Shown piece by piece: positions 43,319 through 52,673 of a stretch of DNA of 64,000 nt. The stretch is taken from IMG/VR virus record IMGVR_UViG_3300046096_000189, positions 99,978 to 163,977 of that record; one strand, given 5' to 3'. A model generated the notes under the pieces. That model saw only the letters and a list, made by a program, of their open reading frames with translations. It was not told the DNA's origin and searched no databases. Position 1 is the stretch's first letter, and each line of letters opens with the position of its first letter. The DNA is from a virus. Both the position numbers and the translations under genes were made by a program.

Positions 43319-44656
43319 TCAGTAGTATCCGGTTCCTGGATACCTAACGTTTCCAGCCATGGCAGGTTGCGGCCAGCCATTTTGCGGGGACGCTATCTGT
43401 TGTTGCTGCATAGGTTGTTGAAACTGCGGTGGGTAACCATGCATCTGCTGCTGCATCGGCATCTGTTGAGGATGTCCTTGCATAGGCATTTGCATAGGTC
43501 GACCATAGCTGTCATACACAACACCCATAGGCTGCATGGGCATTTGCTGCATAGGCATGGGTTGCACAGGACGCCCATATGGATCGTAGGCCATAGGCAT
43601 TTGCTGAGGTACAAATTGACCGTTACTTTGAGTAGCTTGCTCAAAGCTGACTTTACCATTCTTATTAGCCGGAGCTTGTGGCTTTGGCTGTTGGACTGGC
43701 ATTGTGCTCATCTGAGGCATCATCTGAACAGCTGTCTGTGTAGACTCTGGCTCAGTTGGTGCTTTGGGTGTCAGACTTCCGTCACTTCCATACTGCACAG
43801 GAATGCGCAATATTTCAGCTTTCAGAGAGTCAATATCCCGCATAGCGTCAAGCCAATCAGATGCAAACATGCATTGCTCATTCTCGTCGATGTAATCTTT
43901 GTAGATCTCAACGAGGTCATTGATGCGTGCAGTTATCTTGGCTGAACCAAACATCAACACATCCAGATAAGGAATAGTGCTGTTATTGCTACCGTAGTTA
44001 TAACTCTCTTGCTTCTCCAGATCAGGAAAGACAAACTCAAACATCTTCTGAAGACATTCTTTGTCCTTGATGCGCAGGTGATCAACAGGAAGTCCGTTAG
44101 GAGTTTCTTTCTCTTTGGTCAGTTGCTCATAGAACGGGAATGACACCACAGATACCCGAGTACAGCGCTTGCCTTGGTAAGACGCACCGCGATTCAGATA
44201 AAGAGACACAAAGCCTTTGTCAGGCTTGTTCTTCACTGCATGTGTCATGATTTTGACAAAGTTTGTCAAAGTCTTCATGTCAGCATCCATACCCATGTTG
44301 AACAACTCAGCTTGCTGAGGGTTCATTTGGTTATGAAGGTCTGGACTGGCCAGAATGTTGATCAGAGTCTGAAGCAGGTAACATGTCGAGATATTGATCT
44401 TCGTCATGATCTTCTGTTTCAGCAGGCTGATCACAACAGACTCACCTTTAAAGATGTTCTCCGCCATGGGGTGAAAGATCATCTTTTCACTGGGATTGAA
44501 GTTCCTCAACTGTTGATCATAAGGCATCACCAGTTGCTTTCCTTCAATCAGGATCGATTCATTACCTGACCCGTAGGCATTCTTAATGAACCCACTCTTG
44601 TCTACCTTCATGGTGGCGTATTCAAGAATGGCTTCGTAAACATCCAACAGTTTCAT
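43319..44656 (-). CDS. phiKZ gp70-position protein with Met/Pro/Gln-rich repeats
   Basis: 445 residues. The first 260 are a folded, mostly helical domain. The last 140 hold Met/Pro/Gln-rich repeats with two near-identical units, YDPYGRPVQPMPMQQMP and YDSYGRPMQMPMQ, before a Gly/Tyr end. Such a tail is probably disordered and could mediate assembly. The gene lies between the 44667 gene and beta C, where phiKZ has gp70 next to gp71-73. phiKZ naming is by order only. Confidence 0.5.
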   Translation of the reverse strand: MKLLDVYEAILEYATMKVDKSGFIKNAYGSGNESILIEGKQLVMPYDQQLRNFNPSEKMIFHPMAENIFKGESVVISLLKQKIMTKINISTCYLLQTLINILASPDLHNQMNPQQAELFNMGMDADMKTLTNFVKIMTHAVKNKPDKGFVSLYLNRGASYQGKRCTRVSVVSFPFYEQLTKEKETPNGLPVDHLRIKDKECLQKMFEFVFPDLEKQESYNYGSNNSTIPYLDVLMFGSAKITARINDLVEIYKDYIDENEQCMFASDWLDAMRDIDSLKAEILRIPVQYGSDGSLTPKAPTEPESTQTAVQMMPQMSTMPVQQPKPQAPANKNGKVSFEQATQSNGQFVPQQMPMAYDPYGRPVQPMPMQQMPMQPMGVVYDSYGRPMQMPMQGHPQQMPMQQQMHGYPPQFQQPMQQQQIASPQNGWPQPAMAGNVRYPGTGYY

Positions 44657-44666
44657 TTTGTTACCT

Positions 44667-46121
44667 TTAAACTATGTTGTTGATGACGGACTGCTGAGAT
44701 GGTGCGTAGGTTTGTTCAACCACTTTGAACATCTGCTCAAAGTTGTGAACGTTGTGGTCAAACACTTGGTTGTTAGGAGCCAATACAGGAGCCAACAACC
44801 CATCACAGAACGAAGGTGTTACATACATGATGGCAGGACCACCGTCGATACTCACGTTGATTTTGGTTTCGCCAAAGATGTTGACGTCCATTTCAAGTGT
44901 GTACAGTTGCTGTCCACCATACGAGATATCAGAGAATACCTCAGTATCCAGACGGTTCTTAAATGTCTGGAAAGCCTGGGTCATGTCTGCTGACGTCACA
45001 GAAGAACCACCAATAAGAGTGGTGTGTACTTGTCCCATACTGCTATGGTTTGTACTCATGAATGTTACCTTTGAGATGAAAAGTGACATCATGATAGCCG
45101 GCACTGCATTAGACAACATGGTCGCCACCACAGTTTCACGGTTGGCTGAGTTCCAGTACTCGCTTTGACCAGATTGATGAACAGCTGCTTGATGGGTGTT
45201 ACCCAGTCGCAGCATGTTGGTCATAGCCACAGTGTTGCTGTCCAGTTTGATCAGATCGCCATAGTTGAACGTCGTCGCCAAAGGCATGCCGCGAATCTGA
45301 CTGATAGCCCGAATAAACGGATTCTCAGAAATCATCGTGTCCAGAGCAATCTGTGTACCCCTTGAGTAGATATCAACATCAGACTGGCCAAAGTCAGCCA
45401 GTGCGTATGCTTGACGATGAGTGTCGAACACTTTGCTGATGAACTGACCTGGTAGATTGTTCTCACGGTTAGACCCAATAGGTTCAGTACCCAACCGCAA
45501 ACGCCCATCGTTGTATCCGATTCCAGGTTCAAGATAGGAATGCGCATTTTGAATGTAACCAGATTGGATGCCTGTGAAGACTTCCTGTGGTCGCATCTTG
45601 TGTACGCCTTTGTTCACGCTGTTGGGTTCCGGGTTGATGATCTGAGAACTCTGAGTTACCAAGTCTTTACTTGTATAACCCATAGGTGTCAATTGCTCAA
45701 CACGATTGACACGAATGAAACTGTTCAGGACAAAGACCATGTTAGGATCGATGTTACCATTTGCAGTTACACCCAGGGTGTCTGTAAACCCTTGGAAGTA
45801 GTACACACACAGACTACCCGTGTTAGACACTGTGTGGATTTCCAGAATAAACCTGATGCGTTTCTCAGTCCACCCATATGGAATATGGATCACATCGCCT
45901 GGTGTGGCACTGGGAGCCATGATGGTACTTGCGATACCACCTAACAGATTCCCAGTGATGTTACCGTTACCGACCTGTTGCAGTCGGTTACCGATAGCGT
46001 TCATTGTATCCCCACTTACGTGGGTCATGTAAGGACGCTGATGTACGGGATTGTAAGTCCCAGTCTCTTGCATGGTGAGTTTCGCAACTCTTATGGTTTG
46101 TTTCATGGCACTTTGCATCAT
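44667..46121 (-). CDS. phiKZ gp69-position protein, candidate nuclear-import factor (PicA/Imp1-like)
   Basis: 484 residues, beta-rich in the middle (GDVIHIPYGWTEKRIRFILE) and with conserved-looking Asn/Gly/Tyr segments. No motif or membrane segment. Its start overlaps the 46118 stop by 4 bases, so it is coupled to the gp68-like gene, and the 43319 gene follows. In phiKZ and PhiPA3 the gene after the gp68-type RNAP subunit encodes a factor required for protein import into the phage nucleus (PicA/Imp1, as I recall). This assignment is by gene order alone, since I cannot align the sequences; a plain virion or shell component is the alternative. Confidence 0.4.
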   Translation of the reverse strand: MMQSAMKQTIRVAKLTMQETGTYNPVHQRPYMTHVSGDTMNAIGNRLQQVGNGNITGNLLGGIASTIMAPSATPGDVIHIPYGWTEKRIRFILEIHTVSNTGSLCVYYFQGFTDTLGVTANGNIDPNMVFVLNSFIRVNRVEQLTPMGYTSKDLVTQSSQIINPEPNSVNKGVHKMRPQEVFTGIQSGYIQNAHSYLEPGIGYNDGRLRLGTEPIGSNRENNLPGQFISKVFDTHRQAYALADFGQSDVDIYSRGTQIALDTMISENPFIRAISQIRGMPLATTFNYGDLIKLDSNTVAMTNMLRLGNTHQAAVHQSGQSEYWNSANRETVVATMLSNAVPAIMMSLFISKVTFMSTNHSSMGQVHTTLIGGSSVTSADMTQAFQTFKNRLDTEVFSDISYGGQQLYTLEMDVNIFGETKINVSIDGGPAIMYVTPSFCDGLLAPVLAPNNQVFDHNVHNFEQMFKVVEQTYAPSQQSVINNIV

Positions 46122-47668
46122 AACCAGTTCCTTTCGCCCAACTCAATGAGCAGTTTTGCAAGATCTGACCTTATGTCAGGTTTAATAACAAACACCCTAC
46201 TCGTATTGCCAAGAGTTTCTCTCAGCCAACGATCTTCTGCTGTAGGTACCCAGCTGTGAGACACAAGGTCTGCAACAACTTGATCAACAGCTTCCAGGGC
46301 GTAGTTGGATACTTTGCCTGTAGACACACGACCGATAGGTTTGCTGAAAGGATACAACAGCTCAATCTTATCGGAAAGTTCTTTAGGGATTCTGTCCTTA
46401 GAACTTTGTGGTGCCAATACGTATTCATCGTTGGAGTATCTTGGATAAGACGTAACCAACAAAGATAAATACTTGTGTCCTCGTGCCCACAAGACACTTT
46501 GAAGAACACCAAGCAGTTGTATAATGATATCTCGATTCAAGTACGAGATACCTCTTGGTGAGATCACAGGTTTCATGACCCATGATAACAACAGCACTTG
46601 CACATCAGTGACCTGATGCGGTTGTAACAATTGACAAGTCCTCTGTGCTGAATTAAAAATGTCTTCTGACATCAGGGACGTTAGTCGAGTAGCTACATAC
46701 GGCAGATCTTCTACCGAGTATTCCAACTCTACCACCTCACCCAACGACAAGTTGGTTTTCATTCGGTAGCGCTCAAGCACAGTTCCTTTGTTCTCACGAC
46801 CGATGTCGTCCAGTTTGTTCTTCTGGATTCTATTGGCATGATCCGCATCAGGACTGCGAATACGCTGCATCAAGAACTTGTACAAATATTTGACAATATC
46901 TTGTTTGGGGTCTTTTGGATTGTTACCAGAGATATCTCCGATACAGAGCTTCTTGACCACAGTCAAAGACAACAGCCACTGAGGATAGTCTTCAGTAGAC
47001 AACACATTCATCAACTTCTCACTGTCGTCTTTTGACTGATTCATGAGGTTTGAAATATATGTTCTCAGCTTCTGTACTGCCAGAGAGTTGTTGATCTCTG
47101 AATACTTCAGCAGCATGTATGCATGGAACTCTTTGTAGTAGTTACCATACGACCTGCGTGTTGAAGAGATATACTCACCCCAGATAGGGATCATGGACCT
47201 CAGAGCTAAGGACAAAGCCACCAGCTCCAGATAGTCTGACCTTGTGTAAGTCTTTTCTCTTGTAGAGTTGTTATCCATGTTAGGTACATACTCAGGCAAG
47301 AATGTCTGAGGTACCATCACACCAGAACTAAAAGACAACCACATCTGTACTTCAGACAGCTTATGGTAAGACAACAGCTCAGCTACTGCCTTAGAGAGAT
47401 TTTCATTCATATCACCCACGGTGTAGGATGAATTAATGATCTCCCTTACATTCTCATACACCTGAAAGATCCCGTCTTGAACAGGATCGTCCAGTTGCGA
47501 CCAATAAAAGTTCAGATAATGGAAGACGTCATTGCTGAGTCCGTCATCGTCACCTTCCTCGATCATGGCACCTTTTCCAAATACGGATACTTGGAATTCT
47601 ACCACTTTACCCTTGTGCTCAATAATAGCTTTTGGCGATTGTTGAGCTATGCTTGTAGTTATCCTCAT
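46118..47668 (-). CDS. Candidate fifth subunit of non-virion RNAP (phiKZ gp68-like)
   Basis: 516 residues, helical, with no recognised catalytic motif (RTYISNLMNQSKDDSEKLMN; DQVVADLVSHSWVPTAEDRW). It is close to the length I recall for phiKZ gp68 (about 520), and stands in the same relative order: upstream the SSB/ChmC-like gene, downstream the gp69- and gp70-position genes and then beta C. phiKZ gp68 is the subunit with no bacterial homologue, needed for promoter recognition. The call is from size and order, not similarity. An early-type motif (47703-47719) lies 35 bases upstream. Confidence 0.5.
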   Translation of the reverse strand: MRITTSIAQQSPKAIIEHKGKVVEFQVSVFGKGAMIEEGDDDGLSNDVFHYLNFYWSQLDDPVQDGIFQVYENVREIINSSYTVGDMNENLSKAVAELLSYHKLSEVQMWLSFSSGVMVPQTFLPEYVPNMDNNSTREKTYTRSDYLELVALSLALRSMIPIWGEYISSTRRSYGNYYKEFHAYMLLKYSEINNSLAVQKLRTYISNLMNQSKDDSEKLMNVLSTEDYPQWLLSLTVVKKLCIGDISGNNPKDPKQDIVKYLYKFLMQRIRSPDADHANRIQKNKLDDIGRENKGTVLERYRMKTNLSLGEVVELEYSVEDLPYVATRLTSLMSEDIFNSAQRTCQLLQPHQVTDVQVLLLSWVMKPVISPRGISYLNRDIIIQLLGVLQSVLWARGHKYLSLLVTSYPRYSNDEYVLAPQSSKDRIPKELSDKIELLYPFSKPIGRVSTGKVSNYALEAVDQVVADLVSHSWVPTAEDRWLRETLGNTSRVFVIKPDIRSDLAKLLIELGERNWL

Positions 47669-47702
47669 GTTGACACTTTCGTTAAAAGAATTTGAACCTA
47701 AG

Positions 47703-47719
47703 CTCAGATAAAGTAAATG
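47703..47719 (-). promoter_or_regulatory. Candidate early-type promoter of gp68-like gene
   Basis: Minus-strand CATTTACTTTATCTGAG, related to the copies at 55947-55964 and 58021-58038, 35 bases upstream of the gp68-like start. Confidence 0.5.
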
Positions 47720-47732
47720 TTACTTAAAACAT

Positions 47733-47765
47733 CTAGACAGGCCCTTCGAAAGAGGGCCTGTCTAG
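47733..47765 (-). terminator. Hairpin terminator after 47768-48439 gene
   Basis: CTAGACAGGCCC and GGGCCTGTCTAG with a TTCGAAAGA-type loop, just downstream of the stop on the minus strand. Confidence 0.85.
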
Positions 47766-47767
47766 TA

Positions 47768-48439
47768 TTAGAATGTCAAATCGTCAAAGTCCATGACTGG
47801 TTTAGCTGCTGCTTTTTGTTCGAAAGGTTTCTTAGCCTGGTAAGCACCAGGTGCATTCTTATCGTAAGGCGGTTTATACACATTCACGTTCTGTGTATAG
47901 ATGTTACGCAAAGCACGAATAGTAGCTGCTGCGTGTAGGCACGAAGCCTCTGATTCTGAAAGCTGTGTACCATCTGACCGATATACCTTGTGGAAATCAG
48001 ACAACCGGAACGTAAACTTCAGCCTTGGGCGAGTCTCACTCTCGACAGAGATCACAGACAACCAAGCCATACCTTGGTCATCCTTACCAAAGAAGAGTTT
48101 GGAGTTGGTGACCTTTGGTGCGTCCGGTGTCCGATCAGCTGGATTATCCGATCTTGGATAGGATAGCATGTCGATAGACATCTTCTTGTTGTTTTCCCCT
48201 TTGACGATTTCTTCAAAGAGATCTAGGAACAAGAAGAACGTCTCAGGATTCATAGGGGCTGTGATAGCCCCGCGTCCATCTTTATCACCAGGATCATTGG
48301 TCCAAATCGTGATCCTTGGGTTGCCATCACGAATAGCCCAAACCAACCTACTCCTTCGAGTAGCGTTGTTTGGATTGGGTGTAAACATCATGAACTTTGA
48401 GAGTTCATTAATTTTTGGTGGTTCTGATACGGTTGTCAT
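47768..48439 (-). CDS. Single-strand nucleic-acid-binding protein candidate (SSB- or ChmC-like)
   Basis: 223 residues. The body is beta-rich (RSRLVWAIRDGNPRITIWTN; PRLKFTFRLSDFHKVYRSDG), a Lys/Ala/Pro linker follows, and the protein ends in MDFDDLTF, very like the acidic D-F-D-D-x-x-F tail of SSB proteins that recruits partners. It lies directly upstream of the gp68-position gene. In phiKZ relatives that slot holds, as I recall, the whirly-fold RNA-binding ChmC. Sequence alone does not decide between SSB and ChmC-like roles. Confidence 0.5.
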   Translation of the reverse strand: MTTVSEPPKINELSKFMMFTPNPNNATRRSRLVWAIRDGNPRITIWTNDPGDKDGRGAITAPMNPETFFLFLDLFEEIVKGENNKKMSIDMLSYPRSDNPADRTPDAPKVTNSKLFFGKDDQGMAWLSVISVESETRPRLKFTFRLSDFHKVYRSDGTQLSESEASCLHAAATIRALRNIYTQNVNVYKPPYDKNAPGAYQAKKPFEQKAAAKPVMDFDDLTF

Positions 48440-48490
48440 TGTGTTCCTAGTGGGTGGAGTTCATCATACATTATATACGAAAAATAATTT

Positions 48491-49348
48491 TTAGAGTTGA
48501 GCTAACATCCTAGCTACCATGGGTTCTGGAATGTCAGTGGATAAATCCATAACTACTTTGGCTTTGGTCGTCATGGAAGTCCAACCTCTTTTAATAGATA
48601 CATCGTAGACTTGTTGACGTATCTTAATAAGAGCAGGTTGAAACAGCACGCGATCACCAAACACCATCAGAAGTTTACTCAGGAAAGGAAGATGTTTCAT
48701 ATCTCTTTCCCCAAGTGGGTAATACTTAGAATTCCATTCATATCTGGGTTTGAGTTTACCAGTATGACTTTCAAGTAAATCCAATCGACTGAGTTTCTCG
48801 TGTGAGAGCAGATCCCAAGGTACGTGGGATAAAATCAAAGCCCTCGTGCTATGAGGAGCTTTGATATAATCTTTGAACTTTTGAACATCTGGGCTGTCTT
48901 TGAATTTACCAAGCGTCTTTACAAGGATAGCTTTTTCATGTTTCTGAATGTCTGTTTTATCAGCTCTCAGTTCCACGATAGCTGACTTGGCTTTGGAAAC
49001 AGCCTTGTCATACTCCATGATGTAAAAGACAGGAGTGGCAGTACCACCGCCTTCTACTTTAAATAAACTTTGGATAAGTTCGATTTCTTGCTGGATAACT
49101 TCGGCAAAATCATCAGCCGTGGCTTGTAACTTAACTTCTTTATCTACAGACCCAAGTATGTTTCTGTAGAGTGTTGAAAGATTGACAAAACAGGAGTTGT
49201 AATTACTCAGTATGACCTGATTGGGTATTTCTCTTTCAGGATCATAAGGAGTCTGTCTTCCTGCAAAGACAGACTCAAAAGCCAGAGACGTACCTATGCT
49301 TAGTGGAAAAGCACTGATGTCTCTGTTAAATAAAGGGTTCATAGTCAC
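48491..49348 (-). CDS. Hypothetical protein next to SbcD-like nuclease
   Basis: 285 residues, helical, without motif (KFKDYIKAPHSTRALILSHV; RDMKHLPFLSKLLMVFGDRV). Its start overlaps the nuclease stop by 4 bases, so it is coupled to the nuclease and may be a partner. It is not an SbcC-type ATPase, since no Walker motif is present. Family not recognised. Confidence 0.5.
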   Translation of the reverse strand: MTMNPLFNRDISAFPLSIGTSLAFESVFAGRQTPYDPEREIPNQVILSNYNSCFVNLSTLYRNILGSVDKEVKLQATADDFAEVIQQEIELIQSLFKVEGGGTATPVFYIMEYDKAVSKAKSAIVELRADKTDIQKHEKAILVKTLGKFKDSPDVQKFKDYIKAPHSTRALILSHVPWDLLSHEKLSRLDLLESHTGKLKPRYEWNSKYYPLGERDMKHLPFLSKLLMVFGDRVLFQPALIKIRQQVYDVSIKRGWTSMTTKAKVVMDLSTDIPEPMVARMLAQL

Positions 49349-50496
49349 CTCATGTTGGTAAGTGTGTTGGTCATGATTGTGTTAAATATGGTCTGTTGAG
49401 CGGTGTTAAGACTATGCTTTTTTTGGATCTCGTCAAATAACAAAGTTGTTATGTTAGATCTTTCTATTTGCACAGAGCTGTACTCCATCCCCAATAAGTC
49501 ATTGATATACTCATTATGAACAGCTTCTTCTTCATCCTCTAAGCTTTTTTTACTTAGGTGATAGAGAGGATACCTGAGTTTCAATTCCTCAAAGGCTTGA
49601 TAAACACCGTGATCTTTACGGGCCTTAATTCTAATATATGAGTTTATAGGAATCTTTAAGAGCTGTTTGTCTATGGATTCTAAACATCTATCCACATCAG
49701 CTAACTTAAGAGTGATTGTTTTGAAGATCTTGGCTTTTTTATTCTCTAGAAAGAAGAACTTATTACCATCATCAGGATCCAATATCATCAACATAGCACC
49801 CTTGGGTTCTTCTTCCCCGTGAGTAAGTCTATCAAAAGAACCTTGAGCTAAGATTCTTTCGTATGTCGAGTGGGTGTGGATATGTCCTATATTGATAAAG
49901 TACTTGACTAACTCAAGATAAGATAACTCATCATGTTTACTGGTGGTCTTACCCACACCAGGTAACTGATAGTTAAACAAACCATGCATGATAGCTATAT
50001 CCACAGTTTTCAACTGCATCTCAGCCATCAAAGTCTTTACCTGATCTAAAGTTTCTTGTGTTGTGGCAGCCCATTCATCAGGCACATAAAGAACGTGTAT
50101 GTCATGTTTCTCCATGTACTCTATAGAAAGAATGTCTATGTATTTGAAATCACCAGGTGTCTGCGATATCTTCCAAACAGTTTCTGCTTGAGACGATTGA
50201 TTCCAATCATGACTGGGCGTACCTTTCAGGATCCTCAGTGAGATGTTCTCTCTAGAGCAAAATCTAGATAGTCTATCCAACCACAGTTTGATAAGGTGCG
50301 TATTCTCATCATCCATGTCTAGTAATCTGTCAAACAAATCACCAGCTATGAAGATGATATCTAGTTTACAATGATCGCTTTTAGGGCTATAGTCTTCAAA
50401 GAAAGTATCTAGATTTGCAATAATTTCCTCTGTTGGGTTATTCTTACTACCCAGATGTACATCACTGAGAACTAAATACCTTAAACGTTCAGTCAT
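49345..50496 (-). CDS. Metallophosphoesterase nuclease, SbcD/Mre11-like
   Basis: 383 residues. S11-D-V-H-L-G16, G52-D-L-F-D56, G92-T-P-S-H-D97, then IMHGLFNY and GHIHTHS are the five metal-binding blocks of calcineurin-like phosphoesterases in the SbcD/Mre11 arrangement. The C-terminal 150 residues are helical and acidic. Known enzymes of this type process DNA ends and hairpins with SbcC/Rad50. Here it probably works in phage DNA recombination or maturation. The start overlaps the 50489 stop (ATGA type), and the gene is co-transcribed with both neighbours. Confidence 0.85.
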   Translation of the reverse strand: MTERLRYLVLSDVHLGSKNNPTEEIIANLDTFFEDYSPKSDHCKLDIIFIAGDLFDRLLDMDDENTHLIKLWLDRLSRFCSRENISLRILKGTPSHDWNQSSQAETVWKISQTPGDFKYIDILSIEYMEKHDIHVLYVPDEWAATTQETLDQVKTLMAEMQLKTVDIAIMHGLFNYQLPGVGKTTSKHDELSYLELVKYFINIGHIHTHSTYERILAQGSFDRLTHGEEEPKGAMLMILDPDDGNKFFFLENKKAKIFKTITLKLADVDRCLESIDKQLLKIPINSYIRIKARKDHGVYQAFEELKLRYPLYHLSKKSLEDEEEAVHNEYINDLLGMEYSSVQIERSNITTLLFDEIQKKHSLNTAQQTIFNTIMTNTLTNMR

Positions 50497-51016
50497 AGAT
50501 CAGATCGTCTTTGTCATCATTATTAGTTACAGATCCTGAGTTTTCAGTCTTTGAACCTAAGTTATACCTAGTAAGGATGCCTTCCCAATCTTTTTGCGCC
50601 TGGGTTAAAGGCACTTCGGTATAACCATCAGACTTATGCTCAAGAGCTTTAGCTAAAAAGTTATTGGCTACTTGAGGTAGGTTGTTGTTATACAGCTCAT
50701 ACTGACTGAAGATCTCCCGCATGGTTTTACCTTGCAGCATAGTCACCATGCCTGTGTCATAAAGAGCAGGCACTCTGAACAATACTTCGTTGTTATTACC
50801 GATGACATCTACAGGTGCCATGGGGTTACCAGCCACACTTACCCATTCGGCAAAGACAGGTTGCGAAACAGTCGGAGTTTTCTCACCGGAGAAATAAGGT
50901 AGGAAGTACTGTGAGAAGATCTTCTCTGGTAGTTTAGCGACAGGGGTTTCACTAACCAAAGTTTTATAGCTTTGATCTATGTTGTTCTGCAATTCTTGTT
51001 TAACGTCTTTATCCAT
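50489..51016 (-). CDS. Hypothetical protein upstream of nuclease
   Basis: 175 residues with an Asp/Asn-rich acidic C-terminus (GSVTNNDDKDDLIYD). No motif. It starts 4 bases after the 51021 stop and overlaps the nuclease start, so it belongs to the same operon. May be a structural or replication accessory protein. Confidence 0.45.
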   Translation of the reverse strand: MDKDVKQELQNNIDQSYKTLVSETPVAKLPEKIFSQYFLPYFSGEKTPTVSQPVFAEWVSVAGNPMAPVDVIGNNNEVLFRVPALYDTGMVTMLQGKTMREIFSQYELYNNNLPQVANNFLAKALEHKSDGYTEVPLTQAQKDWEGILTRYNLGSKTENSGSVTNNDDKDDLIYD

Positions 51017-51020
51017 GTTG

Positions 51021-51428
51021 TCACCCGTTATTGATAGATATGATTTTGCTGATGGTTGTGTTGGTATACTCTACCATTTTACCTAAGGTATAAGTAGTAC
51101 CTACTGTGTCTGTAAAGTTAATAAATAAACTTAAACTAACAGAACTGGAACCTGTTGCTGTAAGACTGTCATCTACTTCCACAACAACATTTTCAAAAAA
51201 CTTACTGAAGTATTTAGCCAAAACAGATTCTAAAGACCTGATTGTAGCGGGTATGTCACCTTGGTTGGTATGGAGTATGTAAGAAAAAGAAGTTACACCT
51301 TCTGGAAAAGTGTAAGATTGACTGTGGTCAGAAGCAAAGAAATGTGAAAACAAATAGTCTGCTGTTTTCAAACTGCCTGTGACCCAGCCGTCTGTGCTCA
51401 GACTAGGCATAGTGGCTGAAGAACTCAT
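51021..51428 (-). CDS. Hypothetical small structural-type protein
   Basis: 135 residues, Ser/Thr-rich, beta-prone (TGSSSVSLSLFINFTDTVGT). The pattern LESVLAKYFSKFF followed by an alternating strand region faintly recalls gp25-type baseplate proteins, but I would not assign it. It heads the nuclease operon, after the terminator at 51480. Confidence 0.4.
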   Translation of the reverse strand: MSSSATMPSLSTDGWVTGSLKTADYLFSHFFASDHSQSYTFPEGVTSFSYILHTNQGDIPATIRSLESVLAKYFSKFFENVVVEVDDSLTATGSSSVSLSLFINFTDTVGTTYTLGKMVEYTNTTISKIISINNG

Positions 51429-51479
51429 ACGGGCCTCTTAAAGGTAAAAGATCATACCATACTACCAGCCGGTGAAAAA

Positions 51480-51509
51480 AGAAATACCCAGCTTTGGCCG
51501 GGTATTTCT
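51480..51509 (-). terminator. Hairpin terminator after 51517-52140 gene
   Basis: AGAAATACCC and GGGTATTTCT with a loop AGCTTTGGCC, just downstream of the stop on the minus strand. Confidence 0.85.
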
Positions 51510-51516
51510 TTATGTA

Positions 51517-52140
51517 TCACTCACCAAAGATATCGGTAGGGTCACGACCCTCAGCCAAGATCTGTTGGATCTTATCCCATGTCAACAATATATCGTGACG
51601 TTCTTCTGTTGAAAGATCTTGATGACCTTCAAATAGTTCATCACAATACTGTTTAGCCACCCACTCATACTTACCATCCACTTCAATGTCCTGGACCACA
51701 CCATCCATCACCCTGCGGTAATAGTAGTGCTGATCATTACTTTGCTTAGGATCGATATCGATATAAGTGTCGCTGTAGCCATTGACGAGTTGTCTATGGT
51801 ACATGTTTCGAAGGTCCGGCTGTGCCATGATGTAGTTTTGCATCATGGGTGTAGCGCTTCTCATACCTTCGATGTCATCTATCTGGATAATGACGTTAGG
51901 TTGATATAACCCACCGGCATGTCTGATAGCAGCTTTAGCTATCCTGATAGCTGTGTTATCATGGATTCTTGCATACAACTCTTTAGCACCTTGCATAAAT
52001 CTTTGACCAGTTTCAGTCAGCGCATTACTGAACGACTGCATTTGGTTTTGGAAATACTGCAAAGTGCTTGGAGATTGATTTGGGAATGCAAGGTAATCAA
52101 AAGCCAAAGGTGAAGCTTCGATCACATTGATTTGATACAT
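51517..52140 (-). CDS. Conserved-context protein coupled to RNAP beta' N
   Basis: The frame opens further up at 52155, but the real start is ATG 52138-52140 (MYQINVIEASPLAF), which shares TAATG with the stop of beta' N exon 3. 207 residues with a Gln/Asn/Tyr-rich body (NMYHRQLVNGYSDTYIDIDP), no motif. Translational coupling makes it likely that its product functions alongside RNAP; family unknown. Confidence 0.5.
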   Translation of the reverse strand: MYQINVIEASPLAFDYLAFPNQSPSTLQYFQNQMQSFSNALTETGQRFMQGAKELYARIHDNTAIRIAKAAIRHAGGLYQPNVIIQIDDIEGMRSATPMMQNYIMAQPDLRNMYHRQLVNGYSDTYIDIDPKQSNDQHYYYRRVMDGVVQDIEVDGKYEWVAKQYCDELFEGHQDLSTEERHDILLTWDKIQQILAEGRDPTDIFGE

Positions 52141-52307
52141 TAACTCTCCAACCAAGATGAGATTGTTGCAATATTAGGCTTTGGGATACTTACGTTACCT
52201 GAAACCTGGAACGGCTTAGTCATCTGAAATATGTTAAACTCTGGTGAGAGAGGATACCACATATTAGACATCTTTTCGTCAAGTGAGATAGAGACATTGA
52301 GAGCGTC
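52140..52307 (-). CDS. RNA polymerase beta' N-terminal subunit, exon 3
   Basis: Exon 3 supplies the last 55 residues: DALNVSISLDEKMSNMWYPL to the stop at 52140-52142. Its first Asp completes N-A-D-F-D-G-D, and ALNVSISL follows as in bacterial DQMAVHVPLS and eukaryotic DEMNLHVPQS. It begins directly after the G at 52308 that ends intron B. Without splicing, this fragment would have no start codon. Confidence 0.9.
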   Translation of the reverse strand, partial: DALNVSISLDEKMSNMWYPLSPEFNIFQMTKPFQVSGNVSIPKPNIATISSWLES

Positions 52308-52652
52308 CATAACTACCTCACTCTAGCTTTAACTAAGTTCGCTAAACTTATTGATCTTGCTTAAGGATCCTGATACTTTCATATCAGATTAGACTATATC
52401 TTCATCTTTCGATGCTCTTCGTTTCCACTCGCTTGAGTGTACTCCCATGTGGGATAGTCGTTGACCACACTCCATGTAAGTATATATGTCTATACTTAGT
52501 TAGGAGCTTCGGTGCGGATTGCCCAATCCTTGTATCTTTTACCATACCCAGATAGTTACTCTGGCCACTGCATATATTTCTATCGCAGTTTGGTGCACAA
52601 GGCTCTAAGGAGTTTCCCGCAATTAGAAGAGTTTAAACGACGGCAACACTCT
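52308..52652 (-). ncRNA. Group I intron B (ORF-less) in RNAP beta' N gene
   Basis: 345 bases, starting after GGT of exon 2 and ending in G. The guide GCCGUC pairs with exon GACGGU in six pairs ending in U-G. AATTGCGGGAAACTCC (P3 side), AACGACTATCC and AAGATATAGTCT (P7 strands) are the recognisable core elements of phage group IA introns. No ORF. The P4-P6 region, with ACTTACATGGAGTGTGGTC, is nearly identical to the beta C intron. Confidence 0.9.
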
Positions 52653-52673
52653 ACCGTCAAAATCAGCATTTGG
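52653..52673 (-). CDS. RNA polymerase beta' N-terminal subunit, 21-nt micro-exon 2
   Basis: CCA AAT GCT GAT TTT GAC GGT encodes P-N-A-D-F-D-G (residues 415-421), lying between intron A (ends in G at 52674) and intron B (starts at 52652). Joined to exons 1 and 3 it gives HILTVRA-PNADFDG-DALN, a gap-free match to the universal beta' motif whose three aspartates bind catalytic magnesium. Only 21 bases, so it is not seen as an ORF. Confidence 0.9.
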
